A DNA stretch of 64,000 nucleotides from Arthrobacter pullicola (GCF_014836875.1 NZ_JACSQC010000006.1:62001-126000); one strand, 5' to 3'; shown: positions 1 through 8,520, numbered from the stretch's first letter. Translations and numbers: made by a program. Notes: generated by a model not told the origin, from the letters alone.

Positions 1-1
1 C

Positions 2-577
2 CCGGCCAACAAGGCCGCCATCGCCACCGAGCTGGAAGGCCTGAAAGCGGACCTGCTGGCGCAGGCCAACACCTCCTACCTGGGCCGGAATATTTTTGCC
101 GGGAACTCCGACGCGGGGGCCGCAGTCAAAGTGGATTCCACTGTCGACCCGGCAACCTACACCTTCACGGGTGCCGCTGACGGACCAGTGACCCGGCGGC
201 TGGATGCGAACACCACGGTCCAGGTTGATGCCAGCGCAGCAGCTGTCTTCGGCGACGTCTTTACCAAGCTGGATTCCCTGGTTGCCGATTTGCGGACCAA
301 CGGGGACATCAGCGGACACCTGTCCGGCATCGATGCGAGCAGGGACAATGTGCTCTCGCAGCAGACCGACGTCGGCATCCGCCATGCCCGTGTGCTGAAA
401 GCAGAGGAAAACAACATGGAGCAGGCAGTCAGTTTGGAATCCCGGCGCTCCGGCATCGAGGACCTGGACACCGCGCAGGTCATCATGGACCTGAAACTTC
501 AGGAACTGGCGTACCAGTCCTCCCTGGCCGTCACGGCCAAGGTCCTGCAGCCCACCCTGATGGATTTCCTGCGATGA
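2..577 (+). CDS. flgL: Flagellar hook-associated protein FlgL, C-terminal part
   Basis: FlgL (HAP3) forms the junction between the flagellar hook and the filament. The window opens inside the gene, so only the last 191 codons are visible; the frame is open from base 2. The text contains the FlgL-like signature NTSYLGRNIFAGNSD and ends with a flagellin-type C-terminal helix (DLDTAQVIMDLKLQELAYQ), which in this family packs against the N-terminal helix. The stop codon overlaps the start of fliW by four bases (ATGA), so the two are translationally coupled. The start codon, the N-terminal helix and any flgK upstream lie outside the window. Confidence 0.9.
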   Translation, partial: PANKAAIATELEGLKADLLAQANTSYLGRNIFAGNSDAGAAVKVDSTVDPATYTFTGAADGPVTRRLDANTTVQVDASAAAVFGDVFTKLDSLVADLRTNGDISGHLSGIDASRDNVLSQQTDVGIRHARVLKAEENNMEQAVSLESRRSGIEDLDTAQVIMDLKLQELAYQSSLAVTAKVLQPTLMDFLR

Positions 578-972
578 GCACCGTGACGCCGGTGGTTTTC
601 CTCACCCCTCCCCCGGGACTCGAACCCATCACAGCGTTCGATCTGGCCGATGTGGATGGGGCCACCGGATTGTACTCGCTGACCGGCGCGGACGTTTCCG
701 CCGGGCAGCGCCGCTTCTATGCGATTGATGCCTCCGTGTACCTGCCCGACTACAACCCGGAAATTGCCGACGAGCAGGCGGCCCAGCTGGGCCTCCAGGA
801 TCCGGCCGATGCCCGTGTCCTGGTGGTAGCCAACCCGTCCGACGGCGGCACCACCGTGAATCTGCTGGCCCCGGTCATCATCAACACACGGACCTGGCAG
901 TGCGCACAGGTCATCCTGGAAGGCGGCGACTGGCCGCTGCGGGCTCCGTTGGAAGCCAACGCTGCAGCCTGA
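574..972 (+). CDS. fliW: Flagellar assembly factor FliW
   Basis: FliW binds flagellin and, where CsrA is present, releases or antagonises it so that flagellin translation matches secretion. The 132-residue product has the usual family length and the C-terminal signature NLLAPVIINTRTWQCAQVIL followed by PLRAPL. It starts on the ATG that overlaps the flgL stop. In many bacteria csrA follows fliW directly; here an intrinsic terminator follows within about 20 bases and no csrA is visible, so either CsrA is elsewhere or FliW acts without it. Family assignment is firm; the regulatory role in this organism is inferred. Confidence 0.9.
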   Translation: MSTVTPVVFLTPPPGLEPITAFDLADVDGATGLYSLTGADVSAGQRRFYAIDASVYLPDYNPEIADEQAAQLGLQDPADARVLVVANPSDGGTTVNLLAPVIINTRTWQCAQVILEGGDWPLRAPLEANAAA

Positions 973-992
973 GTCCTGGACCCCCTGATATA

Positions 993-1035
993 AGAAAGGC
1001 GGCCCTCCCCTCCGGGAAGGCCGCCTTTCTGCTGT
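993..1035 (+). terminator. Intrinsic terminator after flgL-fliW
   Basis: A perfect 12-bp stem (arms 993-1004 and 1019-1030, AGAAAGGCGGCC and its complement) starts about 20 bases after the fliW stop. The right arm ends in CCTTTCT. It lies between convergent genes (fliW plus, aldo/keto reductase minus) and may serve both directions. Confidence 0.85.
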
Positions 1036-1079
1036 ACTGCTGTGGCTGTTCTACCGCGGTGCCTTGGGGCCCGCGGCTG

Positions 1080-1916
1080 CTAGGCGAAGTCGGACGTCGC
1101 CGGATCGGCGCCGAAGCGGGTGCCGTTGTCCAGGGCGTTGACCGCGTCGATGTCCTCGTCGGCCAGCTTGAGGTCCAAGGCCGCCCAGTTCTCCTGGATC
1201 CGGGATTCGGTCACGGACTTCGGAATCACGATGTTGCCGAGCGCCAGGTGCCAGGCGATGACCACCTGGGCCGGCGTGGCGCCGTCGTACTTCGCTGCAA
1301 TTTCCTGCAGGACCGGGTCATCGAGCAGGCCCTGGCCGGAGCCGAGCGGAGAGTAGGACTCGTGGCGGATGCCGTGCTTGGCCTCGAACTCGCGCAGTTC
1401 CTTCTGGGCCAGGTATGGGTGCGTTTCCACCTGGTTGAGGACGGGAACAACGCCGGTGGCGTCGATGATTTCCTGCAGCGCCTCGACCGTAAAGTTGCAG
1501 ACGCCGATGGACTTGACCCGGCCGGACTTCTGCAGCTCAACGAGGGCCTTCCAGGTGTCCACGTACTTGCCCTGCTTCGGCTGCAGCCAGTGGATCAGGT
1601 ACAGGTCCAGGTATTCCAGGCCCAGGCGCTCCATGGAGGCGTCGAAGGCGGCCAGGGTTTCCTCGTAGCCCTGGTCGGCGTTCCAGACCTTGGTGGTGAT
1701 GAACAGGTCTTCCCGCGGCAGGCCGGAGGCTGCAATGGCCCGGCCTACGCCGGCTTCGTTGCCGTAGATCTTGGCCGTGTCGATGTGGCGGTAGCCCGCT
1801 TCGAAAGCCATGCCCACGGTCTTCTCCGCGAGTTCGTCCTCAACCCGCCAGACGCCGTAGCCGAGCTGGGGGATGGTATTGCCGTCGATGAACGTCACAA
1901 GTGGGGATGTAGTCAT
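1080..1916 (-). CDS. Aldo/keto reductase (2,5-diketo-D-gluconate reductase-like)
   Basis: NADPH-dependent carbonyl reductase of the aldo/keto reductase superfamily, cytoplasmic. The 278-residue product carries the catalytic tetrad: Asp46 and Tyr51 in GYRHIDTAKIYGNE, Lys76 in FITTKVWN and His109 in LYLIHW. The C-terminal NADP-binding motif IVIPKSVTESRIQENW is present. The open frame extends upstream, but the ATG at 1916 has an AGG nine bases ahead and begins with the usual family N-terminus, so it was preferred over the in-frame ATG at 1925 and longer forms. It stands alone. The substrate cannot be read from the sequence; DkgA/B-like activity on keto sugars or methylglyoxal is the usual guess. 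Confidence 0.9.
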   Translation of the reverse strand: MTTSPLVTFIDGNTIPQLGYGVWRVEDELAEKTVGMAFEAGYRHIDTAKIYGNEAGVGRAIAASGLPREDLFITTKVWNADQGYEETLAAFDASMERLGLEYLDLYLIHWLQPKQGKYVDTWKALVELQKSGRVKSIGVCNFTVEALQEIIDATGVVPVLNQVETHPYLAQKELREFEAKHGIRHESYSPLGSGQGLLDDPVLQEIAAKYDGATPAQVVIAWHLALGNIVIPKSVTESRIQENWAALDLKLADEDIDAVNALDNGTRFGADPATSDFA

Positions 1917-2031
1917 GGTCACCATCCTGCCCGCACTTCGGCGCCGCCGTGACCAAACGGAGCCGAAGTTTGCTGGCCGCGAAATTTTGTCCCGCAGCCG
2001 GCAACGGAGAAAAAGGACGTCCAGGCGGCCG

Positions 2032-2505
2032 CTAAACCGGTGAACCGCCGGCCTGGTCCGCGGCGAGAACGCGTTCGGCCTCGGCAATATCCTGTTCCAC
2101 GAGCTGTGCGCGGCGGCGCACGTTTTCGACGCCGGAGGACGCAATCCCCCAGCGTTCCCCTTCCAGCCTCGACATTGCCGCCGCTTCCGCGGTGGCCGCG
2201 AGCGAATTGCCCGACCGGGACAGGGCGCGGTGGACCGCGATCATCCGGCCCGGGATGTCCTGCCCGGAGCTGGGGCACTGTCCCTGGGCATGGGCGCAGA
2301 CCGCGCGGACGCGCGGCAGAAGGCCGGAGAGTTCATTGGCTACGAGTGCCAGCTCGTTATAGAGCGCATCGTCCTCGACGCCCTCCAGCATTTGGTGGTA
2401 ACGGTCCAGCCCGCGGGTGAAGCGGTCGTGGGCGCGGCGCCACACACCCTTGCCGAGTTCGACGTCGTCCTTGCGCCCCTGCCGGGCTGCTGCGAAAAGT
2501 GCCAT
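2032..2505 (-). CDS. Conserved hypothetical protein downstream of bpa
   Basis: A 157-residue, soluble, mostly helical protein that I do not recognise by name. It begins MALFAAARQGRK and has several amphipathic stretches rich in Ala, Glu and Arg, no signal peptide and no membrane segment. There are two Cys residues in a central C-A-H-A-Q-G-Q-C stretch. The start at 2505 lies 14 bases after the bpa stop, in the same direction, which implies one transcript. Because Bpa feeds substrates to the 20S proteasome, a link to protein quality control is possible, but this is guilt by association only. Confidence 0.65.
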   Translation of the reverse strand: MALFAAARQGRKDDVELGKGVWRRAHDRFTRGLDRYHQMLEGVEDDALYNELALVANELSGLLPRVRAVCAHAQGQCPSSGQDIPGRMIAVHRALSRSGNSLAATAEAAAMSRLEGERWGIASSGVENVRRRAQLVEQDIAEAERVLAADQAGGSPV

Positions 2506-2518
2506 CCTGCGGGAAATT

Positions 2519-3247
2519 CTACAGATACTGTCCGGGACCCGCGTGGGGCTCGATCCGTCCGCCCGAGCCGGGACCCTGCCGCTGCTGGCCCGGGACGCTA
2601 CCGGCACGGCGCGGTTCGCCGTCTTCCCCGACCACCACGCCCGGGGCCAGGACCGTGCCGGGCGGCAGCTGGCGCAGCTGAAGACGGCCCTGCAGCTGCT
2701 GGTTGGCGGTCTGCTGGGCTGCGATGGCGGTCTGGATGCCGCGGAACAGTCCTTCCAGCCAGCCCACCAGCTGCGCCTGGGCAATGCGCAGCTCGGCGTC
2801 GGTCGGCGTCGCGTCCTCCAGGAACGGCAGATTGATCCGCTGCAGTTCGGTGACGAGCTCCGGAGCCAGACCGTCGTAAAGTTCCTTGAGCGACCGCTCA
2901 TGGATTTCCGCCAGACGGTTCCGGGCCGCGTCATCGAGAGGCGCGTTGCGCACTTCTTCGAGGAGCTGTTTGATCATGGTGCCGATCCGCATGACCTTCG
3001 CGGGCTCATCCACCAGTTCGTTCAGCTTTGCGGGACCGTTCTTGTCCTGGGAACCGTCGCTGTCGGCCTGGCTGTCGGTGCCTTGTCCGGCACCCGGCGC
3101 TGCAGGGTCCTGGGACCGGCCCTGCGGCGGAGCGGTGGCGGAGCGGGTACCGGTACCGTCCCGCTCCGGGGACTGGGCCGTCTCTCCGGCCGGAGCCGCA
3201 GGGGCCTGTGCCCCGGGGACGGCCGCAGATCCGTTCTGTTCAGTCAT
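2519..3247 (-). CDS. bpa: Bacterial proteasome activator Bpa (DUF2587)
   Basis: Bpa is an ATP-independent ring activator of the actinobacterial 20S proteasome; it docks through its C-terminus and lets unfolded proteins into the chamber. The 242-residue product has a disordered Pro/Ala/Gly/Gln-rich N-terminal third, then a helical core (about residues 75-180, with LNELVDEPAKVMRIGTMIKQ and RLAEIHERSLKELYDGL). The last four residues are GQYL, the docking motif described for the mycobacterial protein. The N-terminal tail is longer than in mycobacteria. Its presence implies that prcAB is encoded elsewhere in this genome. The downstream unknown gene is probably co-transcribed. Confidence 0.93.
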   Translation of the reverse strand: MTEQNGSAAVPGAQAPAAPAGETAQSPERDGTGTRSATAPPQGRSQDPAAPGAGQGTDSQADSDGSQDKNGPAKLNELVDEPAKVMRIGTMIKQLLEEVRNAPLDDAARNRLAEIHERSLKELYDGLAPELVTELQRINLPFLEDATPTDAELRIAQAQLVGWLEGLFRGIQTAIAAQQTANQQLQGRLQLRQLPPGTVLAPGVVVGEDGEPRRAGSVPGQQRQGPGSGGRIEPHAGPGQYL

Positions 3248-3287
3248 GGATTAATGCTCTCACGCTTGGGGCGGGTTGTTCCGGGCT

Positions 3288-3542
3288 TCAGTCGCTTTCA
3301 AGCTCTTCCTGCCGCTTTTCGGCATACTCACCATTGGGACTCAGGCCGGGCGCGTACTGACCGGCGTTGAGCTGGCCCGAAGTGTAGTGGCGCGAATCGA
3401 ACTCGGGGCCGGAGTCCTGATTCTTCTGGGGGAGGTTGACGTCCTCGGCCAGATGCTCATCCTCGTTGTCCGGCTCCGGCAGGGGAAGGCTGATGTCCTC
3501 ACGAAGGTGAGGGTCTTGGGGCAGGTCTTCGTGTCCAGGCAT
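3288..3542 (-). CDS. Small acidic hypothetical protein
   Basis: An 84-residue, very acidic and Pro/Asn/Gln-rich protein without membrane segments or recognisable domain; it contains repeats of the pattern D-x-x-L-P (EDLPQDPHLREDISLPLP). It looks intrinsically disordered. The ATG at 3542 is preceded by a GGA-containing weak ribosome binding site. It lies 40 bases upstream of bpa in the same direction. The composition is typical of short Arthrobacter hypothetical proteins, but a non-coding open frame cannot be excluded. Confidence 0.5.
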   Translation of the reverse strand: MPGHEDLPQDPHLREDISLPLPEPDNEDEHLAEDVNLPQKNQDSGPEFDSRHYTSGQLNAGQYAPGLSPNGEYAEKRQEELESD

Positions 3543-3655
3543 CTATCCAGCAAAACAGGAACAGACACCCACTACAAGCGCCCGGCCGTACAAGTGTCCA
3601 AGCCGGGACCCTCAGCGGCAAGGCAGTGGCAGCGCCCACCAGCAACCCAGCGAAA

Positions 3656-3696
3656 ACGCGGCAGGCCCGGTGCCCGCTGGGGACACCGGGCCTGCC
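3656..3696 (-). terminator. Terminator of the cstA-ybdD operon
   Basis: A perfect 13-bp stem (arms 3660-3672 and 3684-3696, GGCAGGCCCGGTG and its complement) lies about 40 bases beyond the ybdD stop on the minus strand and is followed in that direction by GCGTTTTC. Confidence 0.75.
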
Positions 3697-3732
3697 CTGC
3701 TGTGCTGTCCGTTGTCAGCAGCAGAGGCGTTG

Positions 3733-3927
3733 TCAGCAGCAGCGCCCACCGGGGTTGGCATCCTGGCGGTCCATCTTGTCCTTCCAGAATTCCCGTTCAG
3801 TCAGCGCCGGTCCGTTACAGCCCGACGCCGCGTGGTGCGCCTGATACTTGCGGTAGGCATCCTCCCCCATGACATCGCGGAAGAAACGGATGAAGCCGCG
3901 CAGGCCGCCGGCGATGGCCGCGGGCAT
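3733..3927 (-). CDS. YbdD/YjiX family protein, CstA partner
   Basis: A 64-residue cytoplasmic protein of the YbdD/YjiX (DUF466) family, almost always encoded directly downstream of CstA-type carriers and thought to be needed for their activity or assembly. Visible family features are the central YRKYQAHH motif, a Cys in SGCNGPALTEREFWKDK, and the C-terminal RCC. Some relatives have selenocysteine in the C-terminal motif; here both positions are ordinary Cys codons. The start ATG shares one base with the cstA stop (TGATG), so translation is coupled. Confidence 0.88.
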   Translation of the reverse strand: MPAAIAGGLRGFIRFFRDVMGEDAYRKYQAHHAASGCNGPALTEREFWKDKMDRQDANPGGRCC

Positions 3928-6242
3928 CAGTGCCCGGCTCCCGCTGTCTTTGCTGCTGGTTTCTTATCCTGCGGCAAGGCCTTCCACTGCGCCTCGATCT
4001 CCTTCTCCAGCGGGGTGCCGAAGAATCCTGACGGCGCAAAGATCCGGGACGGCACCGCAGGGTCCTCGGCGCTTGGGGCACCGCCGGAGCGGTAGGACCG
4101 GACCGATGCAATGACTGCGGTGACGATCACGATGACGGCGAGGGTCACGAAGAGGATGGACAGAATCCCCTGCACGAAGGTGTTGCGGACCACCGCTTCC
4201 ATGGCCTCCACGGTTTTGGCCGAGCCGAAGCTGGTTTCCCCGGACGCCAGCGCGTTCTTGAACGCGTTGTGCTGGGCCCAGTAGCCCACCGCAGGAACCG
4301 GGGAGAAGATCTTGTACATCGAGGCGGTAATGGTCACGACCGAGGCGAAGCCCAGTGGCAGCACCACCACCCAGATGTACTTGAAGAGGTTCTTCTTGGC
4401 CAGGATGGCCAGGCAGATGGCCAGCGCAATGGCCGCCAGAAGCTGGTTGGCGATTCCGAACAGCGGGAAGAGTGTGTTGATTCCGCCCAGCGGATCCGTC
4501 ACCCCCATGATCAGGATCGACCCCCAGCCTGCGACCATAACGGCCGTACAGATCCAGGCTCCCGTCCGCCACGAGGTATCCCGGAACTTCGGGATAAAGT
4601 TGCCGATCGAGTCCTGCAGCATAAAGCGCGCCACGCGGGTTCCGGCGTCGACGGCGGTGAGGATGAACAGGGCCTCAAACATGATGGCGAAGTGGTACCA
4701 GAAAGCCATCATGGCCGGGCCGCCGATGAAGCTCTGCATGATCATGGCCAGGCCGACGGCGAGGGTCGGGGCTCCGCCGGTACGCGAGACCACGGATTCT
4801 TCCCCGACGCCGGCGGCCAGGGATGTGAGCATGTCCGGTGTCAGGTTCACCCCGGCCAGGCCGAGGGAGTTCACGAAGGCGACGGCGCCCTCCACGGTTC
4901 CGCCGGTGGCTGCGGCGGAGGAGTTCATGGCGAAGTAGATTCCCCGGTCAATCGAGAGCGCGGCAACCAGGGCCATGATGGCCACGAACGACTCCATCAG
5001 CATGCCGCCGTACCCGATGAACCGGGTCTGGCGTTCCTTCTCGATCATCTTCGGTGTGGTGCCGGAGGAGATCAGCGCGTGGAACCCGGAGAGTGCACCG
5101 CAGGCGATCGTCACGAACAGGAAAGGGAACAGCGACCCGGCGACCACTGGGCCGTCCGAGCGGGACGCAAACTCGCTGAACGCGGGAACACTGATCTCGG
5201 GCCGGACGATGATGATGGCCACGGCCAGCATCACGATGGTGCCGACCTTCATGAAGGTGGAGAGGTAGTCCCGCGGGGCCAGCAGCAGCCACACGGGCAG
5301 GACAGCGGCAATAAAGCCGTAAATAATGATGCCCCACGCGATGGTGACGCGGTCCAGGGAGAAGAGCGCCACACCCCATTCGGTGTCGGCGATCCAGCCG
5401 CCGCCGATGATCGCGAGCATCAGCAGCACGAACCCGATGATGGAGACTTCGGTGACCTTGCCTGGCCGCAGGAAGCGCAGGTACACGCCCATGAACAGGG
5501 CGATCGGAATGGTCATGGCCACGGAGAAGACACCCCAGGGACTCTCGCCCAGGGCGTTAACGACCACCAGGGCGAGGATCGCGACGATGATGATCATGAT
5601 GGTCAGGGTGGCGATGAGGGCTGCGGTGCCGCCGATCAGGCCCAGCTCTTCGCGGGCCATCTGACCCAGTGAACGGCCGCCGCGGCGCATGGAGAAGAAC
5701 ATGACCAGGTAGTCCTGGACTGCTCCGGCCAGGATCACGCCGACGATGATCCAGACTGTGCCGGGGAGGTAGCCCATCTGGGCTGCCAGCACGGGGCCGA
5801 CCAGCGGTCCTGCTCCGGCAATGGCAGCGAAGTGGTGGCCGTAGAGCACCCTGCGGTCGGTCGCCGCGTAGTCCTTGCCGTCCGCCTTGTACTCAGCGGG
5901 AGTCGCACGGCGGTCATTGGGCTTCAGGAGGTGCCGTTCGATGAACTTGGAGTAGAAACGGTACCCGATGAAGTAGGTACAGACGGCTGCGAACACGAAC
6001 CAGATGGCGTTGACGGTTTCACCCCGGACGATGGCAAGCATGGTCCAGCTGATGCCGCCCAGGAGGGCTATGCCTGTCCACAGGATGATCTTGGCCGGTG
6101 TCCAGCGGCGTTCCTCAGCCTCCGCGGCGGCGTCGTCCAACGCAACCGGAGGCAGGTCCGGGTCCTGGACCAGGACATCCGTGCCCGTGTCCACCGGATC
6201 GTGCCCGGCCGGCCCCTTCCGGTGCCGTCTGTTCTCACTCAT
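3927..6242 (-). CDS. cstA: CstA family carbon-starvation carrier (pyruvate/peptide transporter)
   Basis: A large polytopic membrane protein of 771 residues, within the family range of about 690-770. CstA and its relatives import pyruvate (with H+) or small peptides under carbon limitation. The first 50 residues are hydrophilic; the family signature region follows with TYFIGYRFYSKFIERHLL, VLYGHHFAAIAGAGPLVGPVLAAQ and FHALISSGTTPKM, and around 16 hydrophobic segments extend to residue 720. AAGGGG is found 8 bases before the ATG at 6242. It is followed directly by its partner ybdD. Whether pyruvate or peptides are the main substrate cannot be told from the sequence. Confidence 0.95.
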   Translation of the reverse strand: MSENRRHRKGPAGHDPVDTGTDVLVQDPDLPPVALDDAAAEAEERRWTPAKIILWTGIALLGGISWTMLAIVRGETVNAIWFVFAAVCTYFIGYRFYSKFIERHLLKPNDRRATPAEYKADGKDYAATDRRVLYGHHFAAIAGAGPLVGPVLAAQMGYLPGTVWIIVGVILAGAVQDYLVMFFSMRRGGRSLGQMAREELGLIGGTAALIATLTIMIIIVAILALVVVNALGESPWGVFSVAMTIPIALFMGVYLRFLRPGKVTEVSIIGFVLLMLAIIGGGWIADTEWGVALFSLDRVTIAWGIIIYGFIAAVLPVWLLLAPRDYLSTFMKVGTIVMLAVAIIIVRPEISVPAFSEFASRSDGPVVAGSLFPFLFVTIACGALSGFHALISSGTTPKMIEKERQTRFIGYGGMLMESFVAIMALVAALSIDRGIYFAMNSSAAATGGTVEGAVAFVNSLGLAGVNLTPDMLTSLAAGVGEESVVSRTGGAPTLAVGLAMIMQSFIGGPAMMAFWYHFAIMFEALFILTAVDAGTRVARFMLQDSIGNFIPKFRDTSWRTGAWICTAVMVAGWGSILIMGVTDPLGGINTLFPLFGIANQLLAAIALAICLAILAKKNLFKYIWVVVLPLGFASVVTITASMYKIFSPVPAVGYWAQHNAFKNALASGETSFGSAKTVEAMEAVVRNTFVQGILSILFVTLAVIVIVTAVIASVRSYRSGGAPSAEDPAVPSRIFAPSGFFGTPLEKEIEAQWKALPQDKKPAAKTAGAGH

Positions 6243-6346
6243 GGTGCTACCCCTTGTCAGCAGTGCGGTTCCGCACCTTGGAACGGGGTGCGGGTGATGC
6301 GCACGAGGGTAGCAGCGGTATCCGTGCTCCAGGTCACATACACGCC

Positions 6347-6377
6347 GGACCGGCCGCCGGTGTTCGACGGCCGGTCC
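6347..6377. terminator. Hairpin between cstA and quinone oxidoreductase genes
   Basis: A 10-bp perfect inverted repeat (GGACCGGCCG at 6347-6356, complement at 6368-6377) sits 45 bases beyond the stop of the quinone oxidoreductase gene (minus strand) and about 100 bases ahead of cstA. A T-run follows only on the plus side (GGTTTTG), so its terminator role for the minus-strand gene is uncertain. Nothing else is evident between 6243 and 6422. Confidence 0.4.
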
Positions 6378-6422
6378 TGGTTTTGCGCTGAGTGGAGTTT
6401 TGCGTCGGGCGGTCCGCCGGGC

Positions 6423-7400
6423 CTACATCGTCAGGAGGATCTTCCCGGTGTGCTGGCCGGAGTCGAAGTACTCATGCGCGGCGGCCGCCTCAGCCAGAGG
6501 GAAGGTGCGGTCCACCAGGGGCTTGACCGTTCCGTCCCGGAGCATGGGCCAGACGTACTCCCCGACCGCGGCCATGATGGCGCTCTTTTCTTCCTCCGGG
6601 CGTCCCCGCAGGGTTGTGCCCATCACGGCGCAGCGCTTGGTCATCAGCGCGTTGAGGTCAATCTCAGCCCGGGTGCCGCCCTGCAGCCCGATGATGACCA
6701 GCCGGCCGGCGACGGCGAGCGCATCAACGTTCCGCTGCAGGTAGCTGGCACCCATCACGTCCAGGATCACGTCGGCGCCGTGTCCGCCGGTGGCCTTCCG
6801 GACTTCCTCCACGAAGTCCTGTTCTTTGTAGTTGATGAGGACCTTGGCGCCCAGACTCCGCGCCAGTTCCAGCTTCGGGGCACTGGAGGCAGTCACCATC
6901 GGCACCGCACCGAACGCGGCAACCAGCTGGATTGCCATGCTGCCGATCCCGCCGGCCCCGCCGTGAATAAGGACGAAGTCACCTTCCTGAACGCCGGCCG
7001 CCATGAACAGATTCGAAAACACCGTTGCGGCCACCTCCGGCAGGGCCGCCGCAGTGACCAGGTCCAGCTCCGGCGGGACCGGCAGCACCTGCCCCGCCGG
7101 GACAGCCACCTGCTCGGCATAACCGCCACCCGAGAGGAGGGCGGCGACGTCGGCCCCTACCTCCAGGCCTTCAACCCCCGTTCCCACCGCCGACACCCGG
7201 CCGGAGACCTCCAGCCCGGGATATTCCGGCGCTCCTGGCGGCATGGGGTAATTCCCCTTGCGCTGCAGGACATCCGCACGGTTGAGGCCCGCGGCGGCCA
7301 CGTCGATCAGGACCTCGCCCGGGCCGGGCACGGGTGCAGCGACCTCGCGGAGTTCAAGGACCTCCGGCCCTCCCGGTTCGGTGATAACGATGGCTTTCAT
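6423..7400 (-). CDS. NAD(P)H quinone oxidoreductase (PIG3-like, zinc-independent MDR family)
   Basis: A 325-residue medium-chain dehydrogenase/reductase of the quinone oxidoreductase branch, which reduces quinones or enones with NADPH in the cytoplasm. The N-terminal catalytic half shows GLNRADVLQRKGNYPMPPGA, typical of the PIG3/TIGR02824 group, and the Rossmann half shows GGAGGIG at residues 147-153. The zinc ligands of alcohol dehydrogenases are absent, as expected. The upstream reading frame is longer, but GGAGG is placed four bases ahead of the ATG at 7400 and the sequence from there (MKAIVITEPGG) matches the family start. The physiological substrate is unknown. Confidence 0.9.
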   Translation of the reverse strand: MKAIVITEPGGPEVLELREVAAPVPGPGEVLIDVAAAGLNRADVLQRKGNYPMPPGAPEYPGLEVSGRVSAVGTGVEGLEVGADVAALLSGGGYAEQVAVPAGQVLPVPPELDLVTAAALPEVAATVFSNLFMAAGVQEGDFVLIHGGAGGIGSMAIQLVAAFGAVPMVTASSAPKLELARSLGAKVLINYKEQDFVEEVRKATGGHGADVILDVMGASYLQRNVDALAVAGRLVIIGLQGGTRAEIDLNALMTKRCAVMGTTLRGRPEEEKSAIMAAVGEYVWPMLRDGTVKPLVDRTFPLAEAAAAHEYFDSGQHTGKILLTM

Positions 7401-7463
7401 GGGGACCTCCTGCGGGTGGTCAAGATTTTGGCGAATTGGGCTCATCTGCCAGACTACTAGCGG

Positions 7464-7551
7464 GGAAGGTTGTCCGAGCGGCCGATGGAGCTGGTCTTGA
7501 AAACCAGTGTGCGGTAACCCCGTACCAAGGGTTCGAATCCCTTACCTTCCG
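7464..7551 (+). tRNA. tRNA-Ser(UGA)
   Basis: A class II tRNA with long variable arm. The acceptor stem pairs 7464-7470 (GGAAGGT) with 7544-7550 (ACCTTCC), discriminator G at 7551. The anticodon stem pairs 7491-7495 with 7503-7507 and the loop holds TGA at 7498-7500. The T-arm GGTTCGAATCC is at 7530-7540. The CCA end is not encoded. Confidence 0.96.
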
Positions 7552-7556
7552 CATCT

Positions 7557-7590
7557 GCACCCCGGTTCACTGAGCCGGGGTGCTTTTTTA
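7557..7590 (+). terminator. Terminator of tRNA-Ser(UGA)
   Basis: A 9-bp stem (GCACCCCGG at 7557-7565, complement at 7575-7583) followed directly by a run of seven T, just after the tRNA. Confidence 0.92.
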
Positions 7591-7736
7591 TGCCGTTGCA
7601 TGCCAATGCATACTGTGCGGGCATATTACTTCGCCGATTCATCAGCATGCTTTCCCTGAAATAGGGTTGACCCGTGGTTTCCGGCCCATTTGGGGGGTGG
7701 ACCACTAAAACCATTTCCTATTGAGGAGTTATGACT

Positions 7737-8300
7737 ATGTATTCGGCCCATAAGACGTCCCTGTCCCGAGCCGGAAGAATCCTCGCCGCGGCATCGCTGA
7801 CGGCTTTGCTGGCAGGCTGCGCGGTTCCGCTCTCCTCCGGCGGCGACAATGCCGCGCCGGAAGAGACGCCTTCCTCCGCATCCACTTCTCCTGCCGCTGA
7901 GAAGGTAGTTGAAGAAGTAGAAGACGTGTCCCCGGAAACGGTGGACGCCATCGACCTGAACGTCGGCGACTGCCTGATCGAACCTGACGGCGACCAGATC
8001 ACGGAAGTAGACGTTCTGCCGTGCACGCAGGAGCACGACAGTGAGGTTTATGCCGCCATGGACATGGAAGGCAGCGAATACCCGGGCGAAACCGCTGTTG
8101 ACGAAGCGGCAGCCGAGTTCTGCGTCGCCGAGTTCCAGCCCTACATCGGTGCGGATTACCAGGCCTCCGTCCTGGACATCGGCCTCATCACTCCGACGTC
8201 CTACTCCTGGACCCTGGGCGGCGACCGGGAAATCCTCTGCACGGCATACCGGCTGGACGGCTCACCGCTGACCAACTCGGTGCGTAACGCGCAGATCTAG
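7737..8300 (+). CDS. Septum-formation family lipoprotein
   Basis: A secreted lipoprotein of 187 residues with a type II signal peptide; the lipobox LLAGC places the lipidated Cys at residue 28. After a Ser/Thr/Pro/Glu-rich linker (about 30-70) comes a folded domain beginning NVGDCLIEPDGDQITEVDVLPC with LPCTQEHDSEVYA, characteristic of the septum-formation domain found in actinobacterial envelope proteins; four Cys could form two disulfides. Two ATG codons are possible: 7731 is only two bases from GAGGAG, whereas 7737 lies eight bases from it and is preferred. The exact role is unknown; family name reflects a cell-division link in Streptomyces and is weak evidence here. Confidence 0.82.
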   Translation: MYSAHKTSLSRAGRILAAASLTALLAGCAVPLSSGGDNAAPEETPSSASTSPAAEKVVEEVEDVSPETVDAIDLNVGDCLIEPDGDQITEVDVLPCTQEHDSEVYAAMDMEGSEYPGETAVDEAAAEFCVAEFQPYIGADYQASVLDIGLITPTSYSWTLGGDREILCTAYRLDGSPLTNSVRNAQI

Positions 8301-8312
8301 CTTTACGCCTGC

Positions 8313-8352
8313 AAGAGGGCTTCGGCACACACGGTGCCGGGGCCCTCTTTCC
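8313..8352 (+). terminator. Terminator after the lipoprotein gene
   Basis: Two-part hairpin: AAGAGGGC (8313-8320) with GCCCTCTT (8342-8349) outside and CGGCAC with GTGCCG inside, ending in CTCTTT. The remaining intergenic bases up to 8506 show no further recognisable element. Confidence 0.85.
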
Positions 8353-8520
8353 ATTTGTCAAGAGCCGGTGCTCGTTCGGACTTCAAACCCGTCGATTCCA
8401 CTAGTCAAAGCACCTCGGCTGGGATATGCAAAGAGGGTTCACCGCACCCCCACTGCCGTACCATCCGGGCCGCTTCCGTTTGCCCTGCTGCGGCACCACT
8501 CTCTTCGAGGAGCATGAGGC

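Noticed and set aside
1917-2144. Longer N-terminus for the aldo/keto reductase
   Set aside because: Residues upstream of 1916 are basic, unlike the family, and overlap the 3' end of the gene at 2032-2505.
4269-5672. 467-codon open frame antisense to cstA
   Set aside because: His/Asp/Gly/Gln-rich translation typical of the complement of a GC-rich membrane protein; no homology.
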